Of a DNA stretch of 64,000 nt, positions 56,456 through 64,000 are shown in pieces. The first letter of the stretch is position 1; every line of letters begins with the position of its first letter. The position numbers and the translations under genes were made by a program. This DNA comes from Candidatus Bipolaricaulota bacterium. GTDB taxonomy: Bacteria > Bipolaricaulota > Bipolaricaulia > Bipolaricaulales > Bipolaricaulaceae. Under the pieces are notes generated by a model that saw only the letters and a program-made list of their open reading frames with translations, was not told where the DNA came from and did no database searches. The stretch covers positions 124,001 through 188,000 of the forward strand of contig JANXBT010000002.1 in NCBI GenBank assembly GCA_025060415.1, in the 5' to 3' direction.

Positions 56456-57866
56456 AGCTCGCCCGCCGCCTGGACCAAAACCTGCCCGAGGAGTACCGCC
56501 GGCACCGGCTGGCGGAGGGGTTGGCCACGGCCATTTTCCTCTACTCGTTCTCGGGTGCGCAGAAGCCCGAGCGGGGCGCCAGCGCAGGCCGCCTGCGCCT
56601 GGCCGCCCTCACCCCCGAGATCCCCGCGGCCGCCGTGGCCGACACCCTGGCAAAGCTCGAGGCCTCCCTCCACTACCTGCACCGCCGCGACCACCGCTAC
56701 TACTTCTCCACCGCGCCATCGCCGAGGCCGAGGAAGTGGTGGAGGAGGCGGCCATCCGTGAGGAAATCCGGAAGGTTGTGGAAAAGCGGGTGGGCACGGA
56801 GTCGCCCATTTTGGAGCGGGAGGTGTGGCCCAGCCTGCCCGAGAAGGTGGCGGAGCGGCAGGACCGGCACGTGCTCGTGGTGCTCGCCCCCGAGCTCCCT
56901 CACGGGAGCGAGAAGACCGAGGAGTTCGTGAACACGTTGTTCGCCCAGGCGGGCAGTGGGTACCGCGTCTTCCCGGGCGCCCTCCTTGTGTTGGCGCCGG
57001 ACCGCGAGGAGTTCCTCGCCCTGCGGCAGAGGGTGCGCCGCCTGCTGGCCCTGCGGGAGGTCCAGCGCACCCGCGCCTCCGAGCTTTCGGAGGAGGACAA
57101 GGAGAGGTTGGTCAAGGACCTGCGCTACGCGGAGAACGACGTGGTCGACCTTGTGCCGCGGGTCTGGCGGCACCTGGCCCTGTGGGGCGGGGCCCGGGGC
57201 GTGGAGTGGATCCCCCTAGCGCCCTACGCCCGCGCCGGCCTGACCCTGGCCTCCCTGGTCGTGGAGCACCTGCGTAGCGCCAACCGCCTCAGCGAAACGC
57301 TCGCCCCCGAGGTCCTCCTCCGGTACGTGCCCCTCCAAGAGGGCCGGGCCTACAGGGAGGTGTGGGAGGGCTTTTTGCGCAACCCCGGCATGCCCATCGT
57401 GGCCGAGCGCGCGGTACGGGAGGCCGTGCTCAAGGGTGTGAAGGCCGGGCTGTTTGGCCTACGCGTGGACGACAAGGTCTACTTTGGGCGCGAGGTGCCC
57501 GCGGCCCATCTGGACGAGGCTGAGCTCATCCCAGCGGAGCTCGCGGCCTCCCTCGTGGGGAAGCGGGAGGAGGCCATCGCAAAGCCCCCGGCCCCTCCGC
57601 CGGCCCCCGGGCCGGAGAAGGGCTCACCCCCCAAGCCCCAGATCCGGCGGAAATACCAGCTGGTCGTGAAGGTCCCGAGCGATCGCCTGAGCGACTTCGT
57701 GCGCGGGGTGATCCTCCCCCTCCAGCGGGCCACGGACGAGGTGGAATTGGAGATCCACGTGCGGGCCAAAAGGGAGGAGGGCATCCCCGAGGACGTGGTG
57801 GAGCACAAAGTACGGGAGACCCTGCGGCAGCTTCCGGTCGAGGTCCGGGAGGATCGGCTAGAGTAG
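56445..57866 (+). pseudogene. DUF499-family ATPase, 3' fragment with a frameshift
   Basis: The C-terminal part of a DUF499 protein. From 56445 to 56709 it reads in a frame different from the helicase (RELARRLDQNLPEEYRRHRLAEG, then TPEIPAAAVADTL, then LHYLHRRDHRYYFST). At about 56710 roughly 16 bases seem deleted relative to the family (FST then NR), which returns the sequence to the helicase frame, where it runs RAIAEAEEVVEE to the stop at 57866. Consequently a single open frame of about 1014 codons spans the junction but codes for about 90 out-of-frame residues. The ATP-binding N-terminus of DUF499 is gone. Confidence 0.75.
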
Positions 57867-58040
57867 CTTTTCCAGGAGGTCGGCGAGCTCCTGGGCTTCG
57901 GGCGGCGGGGGTGACCAGTCCACGTGCACCACCTTGGCTCCCTGCGCCGCCAAGGCCTCCGCAAACTCCTTGAGCCCCAGATTAATGGCCTTGGGCCCCT
58001 CCCGGAGGAGCCGCTGCACCCCGGTTTTGGCCTCGCTCAT
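57858..58040 (-). CDS. Small FdrA-associated protein
   Basis: The product is a 60-residue acidic/hydrophobic protein (VQRLLREGPKAINLGLKEF, VHVDWSPPP). The ATG overlaps the fdrA-like stop (ATGA). Small proteins of this type follow fdrA in other genomes and are annotated only as fdrA domain proteins; the function is unknown. Longer in-frame starts lie inside the fdrA gene and are unlikely. Confidence 0.72.
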   Translation of the reverse strand: MSEAKTGVQRLLREGPKAINLGLKEFAEALAAQGAKVVHVDWSPPPPEAQELADLLEKLL

Positions 58041-59581
58041 GCCCTCCTCCCCAAAAACGTGAGCACGAACTGCACGGCCTGGGCCTGCGTGGGAAACACG
58101 CGGACCTTGGCATTCTCCAGCCGCTCCACCTGGCGGGCAAACCCCTGGGGATCGGCCTCGGTTCCGCACACCGAGGCCACAAGGAGCAGGTCGCCCCCGC
58201 GCCGGCGCGCCCGCTCCCGGGCCTCCTGGAGGGCGGGAAGGAGGTCGCCCACAGGATCCGGGGAGGCGTTGTAGCCCAAAACGAAGTCCAAAAGGAGCAC
58301 GGCCACCTCGGGGTCTTCGGCCTCCGCAAGGATCCGCTCCCGCCGCAGCGTGGGGTCAATCATGGGATGGAGCCTCCCCTGGGTGAAGAACTCCTCGCCC
58401 ATGTCCAACAGGGTGTGGCCCTCGCTGCGCAAGGGGTTCAAAAGGGCGTACTCCTCGGAAAGCGGGGCGTTGGAGCGGAAGGGGACCCGCGCCAGGTGGA
58501 AAAGGAGCTGGGCCTGATAGCAGAAGGTGCCGCCGGCGAAGATCCCGCGCACGAAGCGCTGCCGGGGCAGGAGCTTCTTCCTCTCCTCCTCCGCAAGCGC
58601 CGCCAGGGCCGCGGGGTCCCCGGAAAGGAAGGGGGGACGCGGCAAGCTTAGAAGCTCCAGGGTGGCCACCACCGCCTCGTCGATGGTGGTGGTGAGCCTT
58701 CCCGGCCACTCCCGCCGCACCCGTTCGGGGATCACGCCGAGGAAGCAGGCCACCACCGGCTTTGGGCTGCGCCGCACGTGGGCGGCGAGGCGGGCGAGGG
58801 TTTCCGGCCCGGGCGGCTTGGCCAGAAACACGATGATCTCGGTTGCGGGGTCCTCCACGAGGGCGGAAAAGGCGGTGAGGGCGGTGAGGCCGCCCACGGC
58901 GTCGGAGAAGTCGCGGCCGCCGGTGCCAAGGGCATGGGAGATGCCGGAGCCGGCGCGGTGGATGAGGCTGGTGAATTCCTGGGCGCCGGTGCCGGAGGCG
59001 GCAATGAGACCCACCGGCCCGCGGCGCACGGCGTTGGCGAAGCCCAGGCCCACCCCCGCCACGAGGGCCGTGCCGCAGTCCGGCCCCATCACCAAAAGCC
59101 CCTTCGCCTGGGCCAGCCGCTTGAGGGCCACCTCCTCCTCCACCGGCACGTTGCTGGAAAAGAGGAACACGTTGAGCCCATGCTCCAGGGCGTTTTTGGC
59201 TTCGCGGCCCGCGTGCCAGCCGGGAAGGGAGATCACAGCGAGGTTGGCCTCGGGGAGGTGGGCGAGGGCCTGGACCAAGGTTTTGGGGGCGCCCTCCGCG
59301 GCCGCCCGCCCGGCCTGAAGCCAGCCCTCGAGCTTGGCCAGGGCCTGGCGCACCTGGTCCTCGCTGGCCCCGGCCACGGCCACCACAAGGTCGTCCGGGC
59401 CCGCGCCCTCCAGCTCCGGACTGGAGAACCCCAGGCCCTTGAGGATCTGTACGTTGGCGGGGGTACCCATGAGGACCGCGGCCTCCTGGATCCCGGGTTC
59501 AGCCCGGAGCCGCTGGGAAACCTGCATGAGGAACATGGAGTCGAAATAACGCCGCTTCTGCACAAGACAGACCCGGAACAT
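58037..59581 (-). CDS. fdrA: FdrA-like acyl-CoA-synthetase-fold protein
   Basis: The product has 514 residues from ATG 59581 (GGTGGGGTG upstream). Two Rossmann-like CoA-binding/ligase-like halves as in succinyl-CoA synthetase alpha: VVVAVAGASEDQV, a VMGPDCGTALVAGVGLGFAN segment, GLIAASGTGAQEFTSLIHRAGSGISHALGTGGRD, and a C-terminal VLLLDFVLGYNA. E. coli FdrA with YlbE and YlbF is tied to the oxamate carbamoyltransferase step of anaerobic allantoin breakdown. It lies 2 bp after the YlbE-like gene. Confidence 0.88.
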   Translation of the reverse strand: MFRVCLVQKRRYFDSMFLMQVSQRLRAEPGIQEAAVLMGTPANVQILKGLGFSSPELEGAGPDDLVVAVAGASEDQVRQALAKLEGWLQAGRAAAEGAPKTLVQALAHLPEANLAVISLPGWHAGREAKNALEHGLNVFLFSSNVPVEEEVALKRLAQAKGLLVMGPDCGTALVAGVGLGFANAVRRGPVGLIAASGTGAQEFTSLIHRAGSGISHALGTGGRDFSDAVGGLTALTAFSALVEDPATEIIVFLAKPPGPETLARLAAHVRRSPKPVVACFLGVIPERVRREWPGRLTTTIDEAVVATLELLSLPRPPFLSGDPAALAALAEEERKKLLPRQRFVRGIFAGGTFCYQAQLLFHLARVPFRSNAPLSEEYALLNPLRSEGHTLLDMGEEFFTQGRLHPMIDPTLRRERILAEAEDPEVAVLLLDFVLGYNASPDPVGDLLPALQEARERARRRGGDLLLVASVCGTEADPQGFARQVERLENAKVRVFPTQAQAVQFVLTFLGRRA

Positions 59582-59583
59582 GC

Positions 59584-60849
59584 TCACCCCACCTTGGCCA
59601 CCTCGTACTTCTCGGCGAAGCGCAGGAGGGCCTTTTTGAAGCACTCGAACGGCGCGCGCACCAGGCCCGCCCCGATCTTGGGATGGCCCGGGTCCTTGTG
59701 GGCGATGGCCGTGTCGATGAGGGGGGTGATCCCCGTGCGCCCCACCTTCCGGATGTCAATGCCCAGGGCGATGCCCTGGAAATCCAGGGCCGGGATGCGG
59801 AACTCCGGGTGGACGGCCACGGTGATCTCCCGCATCTCCCGGGTATAGGCCAGGGCCTGGGCCACCGTGCCGCCCACGAGGCTCAGGATCCCTGGCGCCC
59901 CGCCCAGGACGAACGCGCCCCAGCCCACGGTCTCGGTGATGGCGGAATCGCCCATGTCCAGGCCGGCGTCCTCGGGCCTGTAGCCGGGGAAGAGGAGGCC
60001 CTGCACGGGCGGGGCGGGCGCGGTAAACCACTCGTCGCCCAGCCCGCTCACCTGGATGCCAAACTCTGTGCCGTTGCGGGCCATGGCCACCACCACCGTG
60101 GCGTAGGGGATATTGCGGGCCGGGTCGGCGATGGCCTTGGCCGCGGCCATGGCCGGCCCGAGGAAGAACACGGGATGGTTCACCAAAAGCCTCAGGGTGG
60201 CCAGAAGTTGCTCCCGGGGGAGGTGGGCCTCGAGGAGGGGGATGGCGAGGGCGTTGGCCAGGAGGCTAGAGGCCGCGACCTGGCGGTTATGGAGCTCGTC
60301 GCCCATCTCCAGGGCTCGGGCGATGAGGGGCTTGAGGGGAAGGCCGCCGCAGGTGCGCAGGGCCGCGCGCAGAGCCGGCCCAAAGACGTCCCGCCAGCGC
60401 CAAAGCGTCTCCACCGCCCCCGGGCTGTAGTCCCCAAACTGCTGGCGGTCCTCCACCGGCCGGCAGAAGGCCCGGTTCCCAAAGGCCTTGTTCTCCACAA
60501 CGAACACGGGGAGGGAGGGCGAGATGGTGCCGGCCATGGGCCCCACCGCCCGGTGGGCATGGTTGGGAGCGAACGCCACCTCCCCGGAAGCGAGGAGCTC
60601 CCAGGCCTCCTGTGGGGTCTTGGCCCAGCCCTCAAAGAGGGCGATGGCCACCGCGGAGCCCTTTTGCGCCCCCGCCATGCGCTCCCAGGTCACCGGCGGC
60701 CCGGAGTGGAGGATGAGCTTGCGCCCGTCCTGGAACGCGGGGATGACCTCCCGCGCCGGCGCCACGTCCACCAGGACCGGGTCGCCCGCGATCATGCGGC
60801 GCGCCGCCTCAGCGTTAGCCTCCTCGATGCGTTCCCGTACATCGGCCAT
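59584..60849 (-). CDS. DUF1116 protein, YlbE-like
   Basis: The product has 421 residues and is full-length for DUF1116: LILHSGPPVTWERMAGAQKGS near the N-terminus, NHAHRAVGPMAGTISP, a YSPGAVETLWRWRDVFGPAL segment and a late DIRKVGRTGITPLIDTAIAHKDPG. DUF1116 is the partner of FdrA and YlbF in the oxamate carbamoyltransferase cluster. AAAGGAG precedes the ATG. Order here is ylbF-ylbE-fdrA-small protein. Confidence 0.9.
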   Translation of the reverse strand: MADVRERIEEANAEAARRMIAGDPVLVDVAPAREVIPAFQDGRKLILHSGPPVTWERMAGAQKGSAVAIALFEGWAKTPQEAWELLASGEVAFAPNHAHRAVGPMAGTISPSLPVFVVENKAFGNRAFCRPVEDRQQFGDYSPGAVETLWRWRDVFGPALRAALRTCGGLPLKPLIARALEMGDELHNRQVAASSLLANALAIPLLEAHLPREQLLATLRLLVNHPVFFLGPAMAAAKAIADPARNIPYATVVVAMARNGTEFGIQVSGLGDEWFTAPAPPVQGLLFPGYRPEDAGLDMGDSAITETVGWGAFVLGGAPGILSLVGGTVAQALAYTREMREITVAVHPEFRIPALDFQGIALGIDIRKVGRTGITPLIDTAIAHKDPGHPKIGAGLVRAPFECFKKALLRFAEKYEVAKVG

Positions 60850-60864
60850 GGCGCTTCTCCTTTC

Positions 60865-61653
60865 CTAGCTCAACGCGGACCAAACCGCCAGAACTCCGGC
60901 GAGAAGCCCCGCGCCCGTGCTCTGGCCTATCCCCAAAAGGTCGCACGCCCGCAGCTGGGCCTCGCGCACGGCCCCGGTAAACAGGGCAAGGGTCAGGGCG
61001 TGAAGGGGTTCCGGACCGTGGCCTTGGCTCAGGTCCGCCAGGAGGGCATGGCTCAGCCGGGGGGTGCGGGCCCGGGCCCAGGCCAGGAACGCGGGGACCT
61101 CCCCGGGCCACCATGGGCAGCGGGCGGCCCGCAGGGCGAAGAACACCCCGCCCAAGAAGTCGTCGCCAAGCGGGGTGAGGCCGGGGCCACACCCTAAGAG
61201 GTTCCGCGCCGCGGCCGCCAGGCCCGGCCCATCGCCCGCGCGGAGGGCTTCCTGAACCGCCGCCACCCTGGCCGCGCCCAACCCCCGGTGGGCGTGGGCC
61301 AAAGCGGGGGCGAAGGGGCGGGCGAGGGCGTGCGCGCGCCGGGCCAGATCCGGCGGGGGCGGGGGCAGGGCCGGTGCGGACCAAACCGCGGCCCCTCCCA
61401 GGTGCAAGGGCTCGTGGGCGCCATCGAGCAGGGCCCGCCCCTCCACGTGCAGGACGAGCCCCTCGGGCCAAACAGGGGGGCGGGCGGCAAGGAGGGCCCG
61501 GCGATGGGGAAAGGCAGGGGCGCTGACCCAGACCATTTCGCCCTCCACCGCCAGGAAGAGGGCCCGGGAGGTGCGGGCCACGACCACAGCCGTGGCCCCC
61601 TCCCGGAGAAGCTCTTGGGCGTAGGCGCCGATCGTCCGCACCGCGATCCCCAT
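60865..61653 (-). CDS. DUF2877 protein, YlbF-like
   Basis: The product has 262 residues from ATG 61653: an N-terminal beta region (VRTIGAYAQELL), then a helical C-terminal half with LLGCGPGLTPLGDDFLGG, the DUF2877 signature, and ACDLLGIGQSTGAGLLAGVLA at the end. It is the third member of the FdrA/YlbE/YlbF group. An in-frame ATG at 61677 lies inside a terminator hairpin and is rejected. No good ribosome site precedes 61653. Confidence 0.82.
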   Translation of the reverse strand: MGIAVRTIGAYAQELLREGATAVVVARTSRALFLAVEGEMVWVSAPAFPHRRALLAARPPVWPEGLVLHVEGRALLDGAHEPLHLGGAAVWSAPALPPPPPDLARRAHALARPFAPALAHAHRGLGAARVAAVQEALRAGDGPGLAAAARNLLGCGPGLTPLGDDFLGGVFFALRAARCPWWPGEVPAFLAWARARTPRLSHALLADLSQGHGPEPLHALTLALFTGAVREAQLRACDLLGIGQSTGAGLLAGVLAVWSALS

Positions 61654-61656
61654 GGG

Positions 61657-61689
61657 AAAAGAAAGGGGGTGCCCCATGGGGGCACCCCC
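61657..61689 (-). terminator. Intrinsic terminator between the transporter and the FdrA-type genes
   Basis: On the minus strand a perfect 11-bp stem GGGGGTGCCCC/GGGGCACCCCC with a 3-nt loop is followed by TTTCTTTTCCC. It lies 11 bp after the binding-protein stop and 4 bp before the YlbF-like start, so it probably attenuates rather than isolates the downstream genes. Confidence 0.8.
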
Positions 61690-61699
61690 GTCCCTCCGG

Positions 61700-62758
61700 C
61701 TACTTCGGCGAACCCACGATGCCCTCCGCCAGCCAGTCGAACTTGCCCATGTCCAGGGGCCCCCAGGCCGTGCCCTCGGGGATGCGCACGTTGCCCGCCT
61801 GGTCCCGGATGGGCCCGGCGAAGGGCTGGAGCTCGCCGCGCGCGAGCTTCTCCTTGTACTCCAGCACGACCCTCTTGACCTCCTCGGGCACCTTGGGCCC
61901 GAACTCGCCCAGGGTGAGGAACCCGGCCTCGAGGCCGCGGCGGATGTGCGCAGGCTTCCACGTCCCGGCCAACACCTGCTGGGCGATCTCCACGAAGAAG
62001 TCCCCCCAGGTGAGGCCCAACCCGGTGAGCCAGTACTCCGGACAGAACTTTTGCACGGCGAGCGAGGGGTAGCCCACGAAGAACACGCCGGCCTCACAGC
62101 AGGTCTGGGCCAGGGCGATGGGCGAGTCCAGGTGCGAGCCGATCACGTCGCAGCCCTGCTGGATGAGGGCCTGGGTGGCGGCCACCTCTTTGGCCCGGTC
62201 CAGCCAGGCGCCCGTGACCACGAAGTAGGTAGTGACGTTGGGGTTCACTGCCCGCGCGCCGAGGTGGAAGGCGTTGCAGTTGCCCAGGACGAAGGCGGTG
62301 GGCATGCCGCCCACGAACCCCAGCTTGTTGGTCTTGGTCATGAGGCCGGCGGCCACGCCCAAGAGGTAGTAGGCGAACTGCACGTTGCTGAAGTAGGTGC
62401 CGAAGTTATTGGCGAGCATGTAGCCGCCGGGGTGCATGAAGATCACGTCCGGGTGGCGCTTGGCCACGTTGAGGGCCGGGAACATGTAGGCGAAGCCGGC
62501 GGGGAACAGGAGCTTCGCGCCCTGAAGGATCATGTTCTCCAGCACGGCCTCGGCCTCGCCCGCGGGGACGTTCTCCGCGAACAGGATCTCCACGCAAGGC
62601 ATCTTCGCCTTGAGGGCCATAAGCGCCTCGTACTGGGACTGGTTGTAGCCAGCGTCGTCCTTGGTACCGCCGATGATCATGCCCACGACGAGGCAGGGCT
62701 GCGCCACCGCCGCCCAACCGAACGCCAAAACCGCCAAACCCAACCATGCGCGCTTCAT
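61700..62758 (-). CDS. BMP-family (nucleoside/purine) ABC substrate-binding protein
   Basis: The product has 352 residues: signal peptide (1-19), then the BMP/PnrA fold with the family opening VVGMIIGGTKDDAGYNQSQYEAL, and the SHLDSP and DMGKFDWL segments typical of the group. BMP proteins deliver nucleosides or related compounds to the permeases upstream. The Gly-rich motif after GGTKDDAGY replaces the more common GxxxDxSFN. AAGGAGGTGCG precedes the ATG. Its permeases lie upstream and a terminator follows. Confidence 0.87.
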   Translation of the reverse strand: MKRAWLGLAVLAFGWAAVAQPCLVVGMIIGGTKDDAGYNQSQYEALMALKAKMPCVEILFAENVPAGEAEAVLENMILQGAKLLFPAGFAYMFPALNVAKRHPDVIFMHPGGYMLANNFGTYFSNVQFAYYLLGVAAGLMTKTNKLGFVGGMPTAFVLGNCNAFHLGARAVNPNVTTYFVVTGAWLDRAKEVAATQALIQQGCDVIGSHLDSPIALAQTCCEAGVFFVGYPSLAVQKFCPEYWLTGLGLTWGDFFVEIAQQVLAGTWKPAHIRRGLEAGFLTLGEFGPKVPEEVKRVVLEYKEKLARGELQPFAGPIRDQAGNVRIPEGTAWGPLDMGKFDWLAEGIVGSPK

Positions 62759-62821
62759 CCACGCACCTCCTTAAAAGTTTTGGGCCTGCTTGAGGGTTTT
62801 TTGGGGCCGCTCCCACCTCCC

Positions 62822-63715
62822 CTATTCCGTTCCGAAGTAGACCCGGCCCAAGCTGGCCGGGGCCACGTGCCGCACCCCACGCCCCCAGACGAGGAGCACC
62901 AGCAGGGTGAGGACGTAGGGCAACATGTCCAGGAAGAACGGGGAGATCCCGACGCCTTGAGCCTGGAGCTGGAGCTGAAGGACCACGGCCCCGCCGAAGA
63001 GGAGGGCGCCGGCGATGGCCCGGAGGGGGTTCCAGCGGGAGAAGATGACGAGAGCAATGGCGATGAAGCCGCGGCCGGCGGTCATGCCCTCGCTCCAGGT
63101 GCCCGTGATGCCCAAAGAGAGGTGGGCCCCGCCCACGGCCGCCAGGGTCCCCGCGAGCGCGGCGGCGAAGTAGCGCACGGCGTTCGGCGAAACCCCGGCG
63201 GCGTAGGCGATGGCCGGGCTCTCCCCCACCGCCCGCAGCCACAACCCAAAACGGGTGCGAAAAAGCAGGAACCAAAGGAGCGGGGCCAGCAGGAACGCAA
63301 GGTACACGAGCGGGTCATAGCGGAACAGGAGGGATTGCGAGCCGGCTAGGGCGTACTTGGGGAGCCCCGGCGCCATCTGGCCCACGTAGGGCTTGCCGAT
63401 GAGGGCGCTCATGCCGATCCCAAAGAACATGAGGGCCAGCCCGGCCGCGAGCTGGTGGGCCCGGCGGTGCACCACCAGCCCGGCGTAGATGAGGTTGGCC
63501 ACCAGCCCCACCCCGGCGGCCGCCAAGACCCCCAGCCACGCGTTCCTCGTCACGAAGGAGACGGAAAAGCCCACGGAGGCCCCCAACAGCATCAGGCCCT
63601 CCAGGCCTAGGTTGACCATGCCCGTACGCTGCTCCACCACCTCGCCCAGGGTGGGAAAGAGGATGGGCGCCGCATAGAGGATGGCCCCGGAAATCCAGGA
63701 GAGGAACCAGTTCAT
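62822..63715 (-). CDS. Nucleoside-type ABC permease (second membrane subunit)
   Basis: The product has 297 residues with about eight hydrophobic helices and the family pattern YAAPILFPTLGEVVEQRTGMVNLGLEG, then AVGESPAIAYAAGVSPNAVRYFAAALAGTLAAVGGA. It is the NupQ/YufQ-type half of a BMP transporter. The start overlaps the upstream permease stop by 4 bp. A 63-bp gap before the binding-protein gene holds a second ribosome site but no clear terminator. Confidence 0.92.
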   Translation of the reverse strand: MNWFLSWISGAILYAAPILFPTLGEVVEQRTGMVNLGLEGLMLLGASVGFSVSFVTRNAWLGVLAAAGVGLVANLIYAGLVVHRRAHQLAAGLALMFFGIGMSALIGKPYVGQMAPGLPKYALAGSQSLLFRYDPLVYLAFLLAPLLWFLLFRTRFGLWLRAVGESPAIAYAAGVSPNAVRYFAAALAGTLAAVGGAHLSLGITGTWSEGMTAGRGFIAIALVIFSRWNPLRAIAGALLFGGAVVLQLQLQAQGVGISPFFLDMLPYVLTLLVLLVWGRGVRHVAPASLGRVYFGTE

Positions 63716-64000
63716 CGCCGCACCTCCCTCGCCAAAGGCTTCGCCAGCACCGTGAAGAGGATGAGGGCCATGAGCACGTTCACCGCCGCGTAGGGCAGGC
63801 GCTGGGTGATCTGGAGGGTGAAGCCGCTGGAGGCGATGAAGGCGAGGAGGAAGGACATGACCAGGATGCCCACGGGATGGGCAAAGGCCAGCCAGTTCAC
63901 GAGGAACCCCATGAACCCGTAGCCGGGGGAGATATCCAGTTTGAGGCGGGCGTGGACGGCCGCGACCTCCGTGATGCCGGCCAGGCCGGCCAGCGCGCCT
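63712..64000 (-). CDS. Nucleoside-type ABC permease, 3' part (gene continues past the window)
   Basis: The frame is open to the window edge, and the residues before the internal Met (ARLKLDISPGYGF) match the typical SPGYGFxGIAVALL stretch of NupP/YufP-type permeases. At least 95 residues are visible, with three hydrophobic segments. It is the first membrane subunit of the importer. The ATPase gene is expected just outside the window. Confidence 0.85.
   Translation of the reverse strand, partial: GALAGLAGITEVAAVHARLKLDISPGYGFMGFLVNWLAFAHPVGILVMSFLLAFIASSGFTLQITQRLPYAAVNVLMALILFTVLAKPLAREVRR

Noticed and set aside
54822-57866. A single intact 1000-residue helicase
   Set aside because: The middle residues have no helicase content, motif VI is missing, and the DUF499 sequence there reads in another frame.

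Overview
The window is 64 kb of GC-rich, densely packed bacterial DNA. Overlaps of ATGA/GTGA type are common and intergenic gaps are few. The cell is a diderm: it has BamA, a Skp/OmpH chaperone, LptB with an LptC/LptA-like partner, PorV-like outer-membrane proteins and a giant outer-membrane barrel. HypF implies a [NiFe] hydrogenase, so the metabolism is probably anaerobic or H2-linked. Codon bias is Thermus-like, but this gene set fits an uncultured deep-branching diderm such as Bipolaricaulota (Acetothermia) better. That assignment is an inference and weak.

Region by region. 1-12010 (+) is an envelope and division cluster: bamA(partial)-ompH-fabZ-glutamate formimidoyltransferase-murD-ftsW-murG-murC-murB-ftsQ-ftsA-ftsZ. 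nadE runs against it. 13753-18043 is a lower-GC pair of secreted proteins, one of them a repeat protein ending in an endonuclease/exonuclease/phosphatase domain. 18288-22101 holds tRNA-Ser and tRNA-Arg, alr and hypF. 21904-25429 holds cysK-cysE behind a long leader, a methyltransferase and a PGI/PMI isomerase. A HEPN/MNT pair follows, convergent with mraY and an unknown coiled-coil protein. 28437-34708 holds ogt, a pyrG-lptC-like-lptB operon, secG, dppD-dppF and rdgB. 34709-36757 has palindromic repeats, trmFO and tRNA-Ala.

36765-47528 is the most striking block. Two secreted proteins (a PKD-repeat protein and a subtilase) carry C-terminal domains like type IX secretion sorting domains. Each is followed directly by a PorV-like outer-membrane protein, and the second unit adds a 1265-residue outer-membrane protein with a SprA-like motif. 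I read this as a type-IX-like cargo/shuttle/translocon locus outside its classical host phylum.

47570-57866 holds a PadR regulator with a palindromic operator on its own promoter, an iron/B12-type ABC importer, a TatT-like lipoprotein-type gene, a sugar nucleotidyltransferase with galE, a secreted protein, and a wrecked defence locus in which a helicase gene is fused by deletion to the tail of a DUF499 gene. 57858-64000 (-) is a nucleoside-type ABC importer (BMP family) followed by ylbF/ylbE/fdrA-like genes and a 60-residue FdrA companion, consistent with purine uptake and catabolism.

A recurring signal is a -10 box ending 5-9 nt before the start codon of the first gene of a transcription unit, usually without a Shine-Dalgarno sequence. 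It suggests frequent leaderless mRNAs. It also revises several start codons (nadE, pyrG, the coiled-coil protein).
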